From the NCBI RefSeq assembly GCF_002878395.1, contig NC_061111.1, positions 29,187,789 to 29,251,788 on the forward strand: a stretch of DNA of 64,000 nucleotides, written 5' to 3'. Source of the stretch: Capsicum annuum (lineage: Eukaryota > Streptophyta > Magnoliopsida > Solanales > Solanaceae). Below are positions 10,801 to 20,479 of the stretch, in pieces (the first letter of the stretch is position 1; the number at the start of each line of letters is the position of its first letter). The notes under the pieces were generated by a model that was not told where the DNA came from, did not search any database, and saw only the letters and a list, made by a program, of their open reading frames with translations. Position numbers and translations under genes: made by a program.

Positions 10801-11342
10801 AAATCAGCCCCTGCCACAAACCCAATAGATTACCAATATGTTTCAACTCTTGTTATTGCTACTGGATTCAAAATTATTCCTTACGTCCAATTACCCATCC
10901 CAATATTCCTAATTTGATTTCTCATTTTACTTGTCTCTTTTCATTAATCAAGAACAGATAAAAAAATTCATGTTTTACCCTTTGCCTTAATCACTTTTTC
11001 TTTAAATTAAAATGTAAACATCATTCGATAGGGAGACTATACGCCGACCCACGTTAAAAGCTTTCTTCTCTTATGAAATTTCGATTGAGTAGCAAACAAT
11101 GGTTATTTCAAACACCGTCTACAGTCCCACCAACTGATCAACCCCTGCCACAAACCCAACAGATAAATCTTGCTATTGCTACTGGATTCTAAATTATTCC
11201 TTTTTACGTCTAATTGTCGACATGTTTGTTGAGAAGATAATAGACAGAATGAAATTAAATATGAATTAAAACGTCAAAGTTGTTCAAACATAATTTTTTT
11301 ATTAAAAAAAATACATATACATAGACTAAAAGAAAAAATAAT

Positions 11343-11552
11343 TTAGTTATTATTATTATTATTATTATCATCATCATCATTGTCAGCCGACCAACCTTCA
11401 ACCGTAAGTAGCAAGGCCCTCCTCAGCCTGCGGATCTCACGGAGCATTCTTGTTTTAACTGCTCTCAGTTCCCATTGCAGGTCACGAATCTGATTCCGAA
11501 GTTCATTCATGATGTCTTACAGAAAAGCAACATTCTACACTGGATCAGCCAT
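11343..11552 (-). pseudogene. Small Asn-tailed coiled-coil gene, copy 1, with stops
   Basis: From ATG at 11508-11510 the frame gives 55 residues: a basic amphipathic helix (NELRNQIRDLQWELRAVKTR, then REIRRLRRALL) and a tail of four Asp and seven Asn encoded by a trinucleotide repeat. The same frame continues upstream to ATG at 11550-11552 as MADPV-stop-NVAFL-stop-DI, which aligns with the MIDPCSYKKIHIDSL start of copy 2. Two stops therefore separate the original start from the helix. Minus-strand AAG/GTAAGT at about 11661 suggests a 5'UTR intron. Family unknown. Confidence 0.55.
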
Positions 11553-11767
11553 AATCTAGAACACATATGAATTGATAAAAAACTTAAAAATAAAAGTAAA
11601 GATCTTAAGACTATCCAAATATAATACAACGTATACTACAAATTGGAAAGAAAAAACTTACCTTAGTCAGGGGAGAGAAAGTGGTGGAAGTCCAAGTGTA
11701 ATATGAAAAACGAGATGCAATAAATAAATAGAGTGTAATTGAATGAACGATTGAGTAAGGAGGGACT

Positions 11768-11775
11768 TATTTATA
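11768..11775 (-). promoter_or_regulatory. TATA box upstream of copy 1
   Basis: TATAAATA on the minus strand, about 215 bp upstream of the original ATG with a putative 5'UTR intron between. An identical box precedes copy 2. Confidence 0.5.
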
Positions 11776-11810
11776 GAGGATTGAATTTGAATGAGAGGCA
11801 AAAAGGCGCG

Positions 11811-12295
11811 ACTGTTCACCTCCATTTATTAATTATATTTTTGATTTTGATTACTGTGAATAGTTATGACTTAATTAATTTAATAAAAGAAATATTGTGA
11901 TAAGTCATGACTTTTCAGATTATTATTATTAATTAGTTCTTTTCAAGAACCATTTTTATTGAGTTGTGACAACAGATTCTATATCTGTTGCATCAGATAA
12001 TTCATCTGTGACAACAGATATTTCATCTGTTGCAACAAATATAAAACCTGTTGCATCAGATAACCTATTTGTTTCAACATATAATCTAACTGTTCACCTC
12101 CATTTATTAATTACATTTTTGATTACTGTAAAAAGTCATGACTTAATTAAATTAAAAAATATTGTGATAAGTCATGACTTTTCAGATTATTATTATTAAT
12201 TAGTTCTTTCCAAGAACCATTTTTATTGAGTTGTGACAAAAGATTCTATATCTGTTGCATCAGATAATATATCTGTTGCAACATATAATCTATCT
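11811..12295. repeat. Two tandem 278-bp units containing palindrome motifs
   Basis: Unit 1 starts at ACTGTTCACC (11811) and unit 2 at the same word (12089). Both share CTCCATTTATTAATTA, ATTGTGATAAGTCATGACTT, TTTTATTGAGTTGTGACAA and a short ATCTGTTGCATCAGATA array. The palindrome array was duplicated together with its flank. Confidence 0.85.
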
Positions 12296-12324
12296 TTTTT
12301 ATAAAAAAAACTATTATCATATCA

Positions 12325-12588
12325 TTAATCCAAATTTACTGACTTTTTTATTATATGAATTATAAAAAACACCTTTTCAATAATCGTTTCTTTAATAAAA
12401 TAATAACTATTTTTATTTTCTGGCAACAAATATAATGGACGGTCTATTTTAATAGCTTTTTTGATTTCTTCTAACAGCTGATACATCAGTCGCAACAAAT
12501 GGGGAATTTGATGCATCAGCAACATTGTTGAATGTATGTGTTTTTGTTTTAGACAAAAAGTCACGACTCTTCTCCTTCTTCTTAACAA
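12325..12588 (-). other. Unrecognised open stretch of 87 codons
   Basis: Open frame starting MLRRRRRVVTFCLKQ, between the two Asn-tailed genes. It runs through palindrome-type sequence (TGATGCATCAGC), has no recognised domain and may be chance. Low support as a gene. Confidence 0.15.
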
Positions 12589-12948
12589 TCATCATATAAC
12601 TTAATTAATCCAATGTTGCGACTTTTTTAAATTAATTAATCTTTCTTTTAAGGTTATAAATTGTGTATATCATTTAGTTCCTTATTATTTATTAACGAAC
12701 CGGTTTTAGGAGAATCATGACTTTTCACCACCCTCTGTTGCCACAAGTGCACAATCCCTACCTCCAACCGTCGACATATTCAGAACAGGAAATAAATAGA
12801 ATGATAATTAGATATTAAATAAGTATTAAAAATGCAGAGTCGACCAAACAAAACCAAACAAAACATATACATAGATTGTTTAATCCCTTATAGGTAGATC
12901 CGATATAAAAAAGAAAATACATACGCTAAAAGAAAGAAAAAACATAAC

Positions 12949-12983
12949 TTAATTATTATTACTACTATTATTATTATCATTAC

Positions 12984-13038
<55 letters not shown>

Positions 13039-13203
13039 TCTATTATTATTGTCAACCGGACAATTTTCATCCGGCAGCATCAGGGTCGCCCTCCTCAGCC
13101 TTGCTCCGAAGTCGGCCAAATCTCTCTGGAATTTATCAAACTGCCTTTGAAGTTCCCGTAAGGAATCGATATGAATCTTCTTGTACGAACATGGATCAAT
13201 CAT
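12949..13203 (-). CDS. Small Asn-tailed coiled-coil protein, copy 2 (84 aa)
   Basis: Uninterrupted ORF from ATG at 13203: MIDPCSYKKIHIDSLRELQR, a helical segment QFDKFQRDLADFGARLRRAT, then a poly-Asn tail with a few Asp, Arg and Ser from an ATT/AAT microsatellite. A TATAAATA box (13266-13273) sits about 63 bp upstream of the ATG, a sensible distance. It is the intact relative of copy 1, 1.6 kb away on the same strand. No known domain. The helix is too short to name a family. The Asn tail length equals the microsatellite length and should vary between individuals. Confidence 0.5.
12953..13051. repeat. (ATT)n microsatellite inside the coding end
   Basis: Nearly uninterrupted ATT triplets in frame with the small gene, encoding its poly-Asn tail. 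A shorter version is at 11346-11381. Confidence 0.95.
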
Positions 13204-13265
13204 ATTTGTACTGTAAGTGTAGTAGAATGAACGAGTGAGAGTAAGGAAAGGAGGCCGAAGGAACC

Positions 13266-13273
13266 TATTTATA
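13266..13273 (-). promoter_or_regulatory. TATA box for the 84-aa gene
   Basis: TATAAATAGG on the minus strand, followed downstream by a short leader and the ATG at 13203. Confidence 0.55.
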
Positions 13274-13449
13274 AATGATTAAATTGGAAGGGGTAGGCAA
13301 ACAAAAAGCCACGACTGTTCATGTATCCCTTAATTAAATGAAATTGATGACTTTTCGAATATGTAAATTAAAAAAAAGGGATCTAAATACAACATTTTAT
13401 TTTTTTATTGTATTTTAGAAAGAAAAGAAAATTACTTTAAAATAAATCT

Positions 13450-13580
13450 AACAGATGGGTAATCTGTTACAAAATATATTTCATCTGTCAGATAACTTAC
13501 AAAATATTGACAATCTGTTGCAACAGATGGATATATCAGTTTGTTTTTTCAATAGATATGGCGTCTATTGCAACTTGCTA
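13450..13580. repeat. Palindrome array 2
   Basis: Several ATCTGTT/AACAGAT sites, with the exact 16-bp palindrome at 13513-13528. It lies just outside the left arm of the large inverted repeat. A similar array (16840-17010) lies just outside the right arm. Confidence 0.8.
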
Positions 13581-14659
13581 GTCATCTATTTATTCAATTT
13601 AAGTCATAGATGGTCTAGTAAGAATAAGGTGTGTGCAGATGGATCCACTATCATATGTGTGCGAGTTAAGAAGTATTACTGATAAGGTCACCGGGACAAC
13701 ACACATAAAGTACAATGTTTTGGTGAATGTAATTTTTAACTGATTAGGCAATGATCATTCAAGCAAGATCCTGCATTGTACAGTTAAGTTTGATGGGTTT
13801 GAATTGACAAGGTTGAGGGCCTCATGAATATGGTGTAGATACCCTGTTACGAATTACTGACGGCTGTTGCTCGTGTTTATACGTGTCAAATTTTAAGAAT
13901 GGATCAATATTTAGTGTCATTGCAGAGAACCAATAACAATTGGACTTAACTTTAAGTGTGTATTAGACTCTGAGAACACCTTCGAAACCTCGAAATGCAT
14001 CAAACAAGAATGAAAAACCAATAGAAATCCCCCTGGCCCAAATTTATATAAAGGGTTGATCAAGAAGATGATTATACGCCAGAAGGAGCCGAAGGAGAAT
14101 GCCTGTGAGGAAAAGGGGATTTGATGAAAGACTATATCATGTGAGAGCTAATTGAAAAGGAGACATAGGGTAGAAAGTAACTTCTAGCGAATCTAGCCGA
14201 TGAAATTATCTTAAAACAACATCAGAAATCTAAATCAAGTGCAAATATGAAAGTGCATTCGGCTATGTAAATTCGTCTGTTGTCAGTCTGAAAGAAAAAT
14301 AATGTAGATGGACACTTTTCTAGGGAGCTGCAACTAGGTAGCGTAGTCGGGATTATCACCCAGATAGAAAATAATAGAAGACCAAGAAAGCAGCCTTACG
14401 GGCATCGAGGGTTGAAATAATGTATAGTAAGTCTATAAAACTTGCACCAAAATCAACTGTAGTTAAAGTAAGGAATCTAAGCGAAGGCGGCAATTTCTAA
14501 ATTTTAAATTTCATCCCATGCTTTCTTGTTTATGGTTTCGATTAGGTCCACTACTGTTGACCTGATTGGAACTACAAATGAGATTGAAAGACAGATTGAT
14601 GTCATTACTTCCTTAACAATATGGATTAATTGATTGTGTTTTCTTGCCTTAACATACTT

Positions 14660-14960
14660 TCAACATTTCTTGGAGAAGATTGAAGGTTTGCTCTATTTTG
14701 TGAATTTCGATAATTTTCAACCTTGCCTCCAGCTTGCTGATTCTATATTCAAGCTGGTTGTTGCCGTCTTCAAAGTTGGTATAGAGTTCCTGATATCTTG
14801 TGAGCTCGATCAAGAACACTACCTTTAAAGTTGTGGCATTGAAGAAGGCCTTCAGAACACTTTCTTTAGAAGCCTTGAAAGATACACAGAGGGTCGCTGT
14901 GTTTGTTTTAGGTCAAAATGTGTTGATGCACACTCAAGATGTGGTCCCAACCATTGAATA
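14660..14960 (-). pseudogene. Coiled-coil gene fragment, left arm
   Basis: Minus-strand frame with FLIELTRYQELYTNFEDGNN and QLEYRISKLEARLKIIEIHK, ending EQTFNLLQEML and a stop. It is a strong heptad-like, charged helix. The matching fragment on the plus strand of the right arm (15573-15833) reads RDQELYLNFEVGNDPLEYRI. The parent gene is not recognised. It looks like part of a longer protein, since both ends run into non-coding sequence. Confidence 0.45.
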
Positions 14961-15572
14961 ACTCACTTTTATCTAGAGTTGCTCAATGAAGCTTGCTCAA
15001 CCAATTTGATAAATTAATAAGCAAGGAGTTATGTAGCATATAATCTAAACCGGCTCTACCAAGCCTATCAAACGTTACGTAACTCCAGACTCATTACACT
15101 ATCAAAAAAAAATTGACAGAGTTGGTGCACAAATCAAACGAGCTAAATCTCTCAGCCTTTTTGCTGATCGCTCTTCTCCAATTATAGATGATAAGATATC
15201 TGCTATGCAATAGTCTACATCGTAATCTCTCGATATCACTTGGTATTGATAGATTACTAATGATGCCTTCAGAAGACCTTTCTCCCTGGCAAGTATTTCT
15301 GGAGACGGTGTAGACTTTTGCATAACAGATATCTTGTTATCTATATTAGAGAAGAGCGATCAACAGACATGCTAAGAGATTTAGCTCTGATTTGTGCATC
15401 AACTTTGTCAAAATTTTTTAATAGTGTAATGAGCCTGAAGTTACGTAATATTTGATAGGCTTAGCAGAGTTGGTTTAGATCACACACTACATAACTCCTT
15501 ACTTATTAATTTATCAAATTGGTTAAGCAAGCTGCATGGAGCAATGCTCGATAAAAGTGAGTTGTTCAACGG

Positions 15573-15833
15573 TTGGGACCACATCTTGAGTGTGCATCAA
15601 CACCTTTTGACCTAAGACAAACACAACGACCCTCTGTGTCCTTTAAGACTTCTGAAGAAAGTGTTCTGAAGGCCTTCTTCAATGCCACAACTTTGAAGGT
15701 AGTGTTCCTGATCAAGATCACAAGAGATCAGGAACTCTATTTAAACTTCGAAGTTGGCAATGACCCGCTTGAATATAGAATCAGCAAGCTGAAGGCAAGG
15801 TTTAAAATTATCAAAATTCACAAACTAGAGTAA
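15573..15833 (+). pseudogene. Coiled-coil gene fragment, right arm
   Basis: Right-arm partner of the fragment at 14660-14960, here still open for 86 codons from a chance ATG. It contains ESVLKAFFNATTLKVVFLIK and the QELYxNFE...LEYRISKLKAR helix. The two copies differ at many codons (for example TRYQ against TRDQ), so the inverted duplication is not recent. Confidence 0.45.
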
Positions 15834-16369
15834 GCCTCTGATCTTCTCTAAGAAATGTTAAAACCATGCTAAGGCAAGAAAACACAATCAATTAATCCAT
15901 ATTGCTAAGAAAGTAATGACACTCAATCTGTCTTTCAATCACGTTTGTAGTTTTGATCAAGTAAATAACAGTGTACCTAATTGGAACCACAAACAAAAAG
16001 GCATGGGATGAAATTTAAAATTCAAAAATTGCCGCCTTCGCTTAGATTCCTTATTTTAACTGCAGTTGCTGTTGGCGGAAGTTTTCTAGACTTACTATAC
16101 GTCATTTCAACCCTTGATGCCCATCAGGTGTCTTTCTCGGTCTTCTGTTATTTTCTATCTAGGTGATAATCCCGACCACACTACCTAGTCGCAGCTCCTT
16201 AGCAAAGTGTTCATCTGTACTATTTTTCTTTTAGAGAGGCAATAGATGAATTTACATTGCCGAATACACTTTCATACTTGATTCAGATTTCTCATGATGT
16301 TTTAAGATAATTCCATCGGCCAGATTCGCTAGGAGTTACTTTCTACCCTATGTCTCCTCTTTAATTAGC

Positions 16370-16530
16370 GCTCAGATGATATAGTCTTTCATCAACCATC
16401 TATTTTCCCTCAAAGGCATTCTCCTAACGCACTTACTGGAATATAATCATCACCCCGAGCAACCCAACCATATAAATTTGGACCTACCAACATTAAATCT
16501 TAATAGGGTATCAGGACCACATTCATGGTC
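16370..16530 (-). pseudogene. XS-domain-like fragment (SGS3/FDM/IDN2 type)
   Basis: Minus-strand translation contains GPNLYGWVARGDDYIPVSAL followed by GECL-stop-GKIDG-stop-stop-KTIS. Plant XS-domain proteins of the RNA-directed DNA methylation pathway end this domain with an LYGWxARxDDYN segment, then GExLRKxGDLKT. The spacing and residues match, and the stops sit where relatives have Arg or similar codons. The left arm carries the same stretch (GPNLY near 14040), more damaged. The match covers only about 40 residues, so the family call is tentative. Confidence 0.5.
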
Positions 16531-16584
16531 CCTCAATCTTATCTGTTTGGACTTACCAAACTTAACTGTAAAATTGCAGATCTC

Positions 16585-16790
16585 TTATTTGCATGATCTA
16601 TGACTAATCTGTAAAAAAACATTCACAAAATCAGTGTACTTTATGTGTGTTTCCACAATTACATTATTAGTAATACATACCTCCCATATATGAAGTGGTT
16701 CCATCTGCATGCAACTTATTTCTCCGAACTCATCTTTACTGCAGCCTCTTGTGATGGTCGGACAAAAGTTGATCAAATGTTAGTTCCTTA
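16585..16790 (-). pseudogene. Upstream exon of the inverted-repeat gene fragment
   Basis: Frame with CPTITRGCSKDEFGEISCMQ and MEPLHIWE followed by GTATGT, a good donor. The next segment after TTTTTTACAG (about 16612) would be the acceptor leading toward the XS-like piece. A left-arm counterpart exists at about 13600-13640. Not recognised further. Confidence 0.35.
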
Positions 16791-16839
16791 TATCTACAAA
16801 GAAGAGGAATAAAATAATGTCACAGAAAGAACATTATTC

Positions 16840-17010
16840 ATTTGTTCAACAGATGTCGAATCTATTGCATCAGATGTAGAGTCTGTTGCAAAATATGTGG
16901 AGTCTATTACAATAGATATGGAGTCTGTTGCAACAGCTTTGGAGTCTGTTGGAATACATCAAACCAGCCTTGTGGTTTGATTTGTTCCAATAGTTGCTCC
17001 GTCTATTGCA
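16840..17010. repeat. Palindrome array 3
   Basis: Five or six sites of the form TCTGTTGCAA/TCTATTGCAA, with half-sites pointing both ways, immediately outside the right arm. Confidence 0.8.
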
Positions 17011-17757
17011 ACATCAACAACAACATAAACTACAAAGAAATAACAAATAAAAAAATATCAACAACAAAGAAACAACAACATTTGTTCCAACATCATCAAC
17101 AATAAAGAATCAACATTCTTTGTTCCAACATCATCAACAATACCACACCACAACTTCCAACAACGCCAATCCCACCAACAATATCAATAACAACATAAAC
17201 AATAAAGAAACAATCAAAATACATACCAAAAAATGATACTGCCAACAAGGCTTTTAAGCTTCTCCCAATAGAATACTTTTTTCACATATTTTAATAAAAA
17301 TTCTTAGTTCATTTATTCAACACTAAAAAGTTTCTTCAAAAATTCTAAATAAATATCATATGGGTAAATGGTAATTATATAAAAAAAATAGATGTAAATA
17401 ACTTACAAAGAATAAGACGAGAATAAAAGATCAATAGTGAACCATACCTTAACATCAAAATGGGATCAAAACAATAATTTTAGTCGAGAAAAGATATAGA
17501 TCGGTTTTGATCCAAAAGGATCTTTATGAAAAAGAGAATAGAAAAGAGAGAAGAGAGAAAAAAGATTATGATAACCCTAAGCTAAAGAGAAGAGAAAGAA
17601 AAAGATTAGAGATGAATAAAATAATTTTAAGGCTGAAGCTGAGGAGAGATAAGATAATTCTAGATGTATCCTGTACGTAAACGTGGGTTTCAATATTCAT
17701 TAATTAATATAATTAATATTCATTAATAATTTGAGGGGAACGATGAAGACTAGTTAA
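17010..17757 (-). other. Possible 5' leader of a minus-strand gene; otherwise non-coding
   Basis: Plus strand is CAACAA-rich (17010-17220), then AG-rich (17520-17600). Read on the minus strand it is a CT-rich leader with CTTAGGGTTATC and later AAG/GTATGG, a donor. This resembles the leaders of the B and C genes and would fit the start of the gene whose fragments form the right arm. No long ORF. Confidence 0.35.
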
Positions 17758-18715
17758 CATTAAAAAGACAAAATAAGACTACACAATGAACACATTTTTG
17801 AGTTATCCAAGAAAAAGAAACTCTTCATTTTTTACCGCATTTTGTAGTACTTACTACTTTATCTACTCGGACAAAATCTTGCTTTAAAATTGAAAGAAAA
17901 AAAGATTTTCAAAGAGATATGTCATCTGTTGCAACAGATAGCAATATCTGTTTACAAATCCCAATAGCACAGTCATCTATTACAACAGATACAAATATCT
18001 GTTTAATAAACCTTTTCCATTTGATAATTAAATATATCAACTGTTACAATATATATCAATATCTATTTAAATATCCCAATATCTCAGTAATATGTGACGA
18101 CAGATACAAATATCCATTTGATAATTAAATATCTATTGGTATCTGTTGTAACAGATGACTAGTGACATTGAAAAGACAAGATAAGACTACTCAATGAACA
18201 CATTTTTGAGTTATCCAAGAAAAAAAAGCTCTTTATTTTTTACCGCATTTTGTAGTACTTACTACTTTATCTACTCGAACGAAAACTTTCTTTAAAATTG
18301 AAAGGAAAAAAAGATTTTCAAATAGATATGTCATCTGTTGCAACAGATTACAATATCTGTTTAAAAATTCCAACAACACAATCATCTGTTACAACAGATA
18401 CAAATATATGTTTAAAAAACCCTTTCTATTTGATAATTAAATGTGTCAACTTTTACAACAGATATCAATATCTGTTTAAATATCCCAACAGCTCAGTCAT
18501 CTATGACAACAGATGCAAATGTCCATTTAATAGTTAAATCAGATATATCATCTGTTACAACATATACCAATATCTGTTTGAAAATTTCCAACAGCTCAGT
18601 CATCTGTCATAACAGATTTAAATATCTATTTGTTAATTAAATTAGATATGTCATCTGTTGCAACAGATGTGAATATCTGTTAGAATTTCCACCACCACAG
18701 TCATTTGTTCTAACA
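17757..18715. repeat. Two tandem about 409-bp units with palindrome arrays 4 and 5
   Basis: Unit 1 begins ACATTAAAAAGACAAAATAA (17757) and unit 2 ACATTGAAAAGACAAGATAA (18166). Each has a non-motif half (TTTTTACCGCATTTTGTAGT shared) followed by an array of ATCTGTTGCAACAGAT, ATATCTGTTTAAA and CATCTGTTACAACAGAT. Exact palindromes at 17924-17939, 18333-18348 and 18653-18668. Chance reading frames in the array (for example 17919-18128, 18298-18537) are repeat products. Confidence 0.85.
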
Positions 18716-18730
18716 TATTTTATTGTAATT

Positions 18731-19582
18731 GATTTAGGTGGAACTAGGGATGAATAAATGAGATCATAGGGTCAACTACAACTTCAATTGAATCTTTGTA
18801 ATTGGCATTGGTATTGCGTTCATCCCAACCTGAGTCGTCGATCGATCACTCTGAGTTGAAATGAGCTCTCATTAACTTAATGTTAGAATCAATATTACCT
18901 AAATTGATTTAGGTGAAACTAGGGATGAATGAATAATCTTATAGGGTCAACTACAACTTCAATTGAGTCTTTGCAATTGGCATTGGTATAACGTTCATCC
19001 CAACCCTGGTCGTCGATCGATCACTCTGAGTTGAAATGAGCTCTCATTAACTTAATGTTAGGATTAATATTACCTAAATTGATTTAAGTGGAACTAGGGA
19101 AGAATGAATGAGCTCATAGGGTCAACTACAACTTTAATTTAGTCTTTCCAATTGGCGTTTTTATTGGTTTCATCCCGACCTGGGTCGTCGATCGATTACT
19201 CTGAGTTGAAATAAGCTCTCATTAACTTAATATTAGGATTAGTATTACCTAAATGGATTTAGGTAGAACTAGGGATAAATGAATGAGATCATTGGGTCAA
19301 CTGCAACTTCAATTGTGTCTTTGCAATTGGCGTTCGTATTGCATTCATCCCGACCCGGGTCGTCGATTGATCACTCTGAGTTGAAATGAGCTCTCATTAA
19401 CTTAATGTTTGGATTAATATTACCTAAATTGATTTATGTGGTACTAGGGATGAATGAATGAGCTCATAGGGTCAACTATAACTTCAATTGAGTCTTTGCA
19501 ATTTGCGTTGGTATTGCGTTCATCTCGACCCGGGTCGTCGATCGATCACTTTGAGATGAAATGAGATCTCATTAACTTAATA
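18731..19582. repeat. Satellite: five tandem 175-bp units
   Basis: Units start at 18731, 18906, 19081, 19256 and 19431, exactly 175 bp apart. Each holds GATTTAGGTGGAACTAGGGA, CATAGGGTCAACTACAACTT, GTCGTCGATCGATCACTCTG and GAGCTCTCATTAACTTAAT. The same family reappears inverted at 63240-64000. The array directly precedes the leader of gene B1, as the inverted array does for B2, so it belongs to the composite element and not to the neighbouring DNA. Confidence 0.95.
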
Positions 19583-20479
19583 TTTTAAAAACTAGTATAT
19601 CTTTTGAAATTTTAAAAATTAATTAAGATCAATTCAGACTAAATTAATAATTTCAAAACTTGTCATATTTTTCCAAAATTACAAATCAACCCATATAAAT
19701 CATTCATTTATGAAAAAACTTTTTATCATTTCGAATATTAAGTTCTCACTCCTATCTCTCTTTCTCTCTCTTAACAATACAGACAACAACTACAACATAT
19801 TGCTCAACCCTTTAAAACAGATCGATTTTCTTCCCATTTTGACCACATAATTGTTATTTTTGACTTTATTCTCGCTTGTATCTGTCGTTTTCTCTGTATT
19901 CACATGTAACGGAGTTTGATAAGAGTTCTACATTTTTTTTATTCTAAAAATTAGGGATTTTTAGTTAATGATGAAAAATAAGACTTTTAGTTGTATTATC
20001 TGCGAGAGTGAGTTAACAATTTTATGGTTTGGTGCTAAAAAGTAGGAAGCACCCGAAAAAACCCTATTTTTTGTCTCAATATTTTGTTGACTGTCGTGGT
20101 ATTGTTGGATGGTGTTTGTGGTGTTGTTGGTGGATGTTGTTGTTGGTGTCGGTATTTGTGTTTTTTATGGTAGTATCGGTGGTCTTGGTGTTGATCCTGG
20201 TGGCATTGGTGGTGGTCTTGGTGGCATTGGTGGTGGCATTGGTTGTGGTGTTGGTGGTCTATCTATTTCAATAGGTGGAATATCTGTTGGGAGATATTAA
20301 ATAGGTCTTCAAACAGAGTCCCTATCTGTTCCAACTAATGGCTTATCCGTTGGAGTATTTTTTTTGGTAATGTGGTGTAGAATAATTTATTGAAATTTCT
20401 CTTACCTTTTATTTTTTAAAAATTATGCAGACGTCAAATGCAATGTATTTTTTATTTTTCTATTATTTGTAGTTAAAAT
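19583..20479 (+). other. Leader region of gene B1
   Basis: Contains CTCTCTTTCTCTCTCTTAAC (about 19754), a G/T-rich stretch (20090-20280, repeats of GGTGGT and TGGCATTGG) and a few palindrome half-sites (20265-20360). The same features in reverse complement precede B2 (62520-63170, CCACCA-rich). Open frames of Gly or Val/Leu here come from the GGT repeat and are not credible proteins. Confidence 0.55.

Larger units (their letters stand above)
13600..16760. repeat. Large imperfect inverted repeat of gene fragments (hairpin-forming)
   Basis: Left arm about 13600-15222 and right arm about 15308-16760 are reverse complements over nearly their whole length. GGTCGGGATTATCACCTAG-like, GACATAGGGTAGAAAGTAAC, TGTGGCATTGAAGAAGGCCT and GTGTGCATCAACACxTTTTG blocks occur on opposite strands. 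The spacer is about 85 bp. The left arm has about 175 extra bases (about 13860-14035). A transcript across it would fold into a hairpin over 1 kb long. Both arms contain degraded coding sequence with stops, so this is captured or duplicated gene material rather than a working gene. Confidence 0.9.

Noticed and set aside
11341..13203. Asn tails as evidence of a prion-like regulatory protein
   Set aside because: The tail is simply a microsatellite; nothing else in the short protein supports that role.
17919..18640. Plus-strand frames with ICLKIPTTQSSVTTDTN-type repeats
   Set aside because: Reading frames through the palindrome arrays; multiple frames are open because the repeat lacks stops, and exons of real genes here avoid the arrays.
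10640..18715. CRISPR-like or bacterial repeat array
   Set aside because: Repeats are short, palindromic, irregular in spacing and degenerate, in a plant-type context with introns and LTR elements; no cas genes.
18731..19582. 5S rDNA or other RNA gene tandem array
   Set aside because: The 175-bp unit has no 5S internal promoter words that I can see and resembles no RNA gene; it tracks the B element instead.
20029..20300. Gly-rich or Val/Leu-rich plus-strand frames before gene B1
   Set aside because: They are translations of a GGTGGT repeat in the leader; the same stretch lies in the leader of B2 on the opposite strand.
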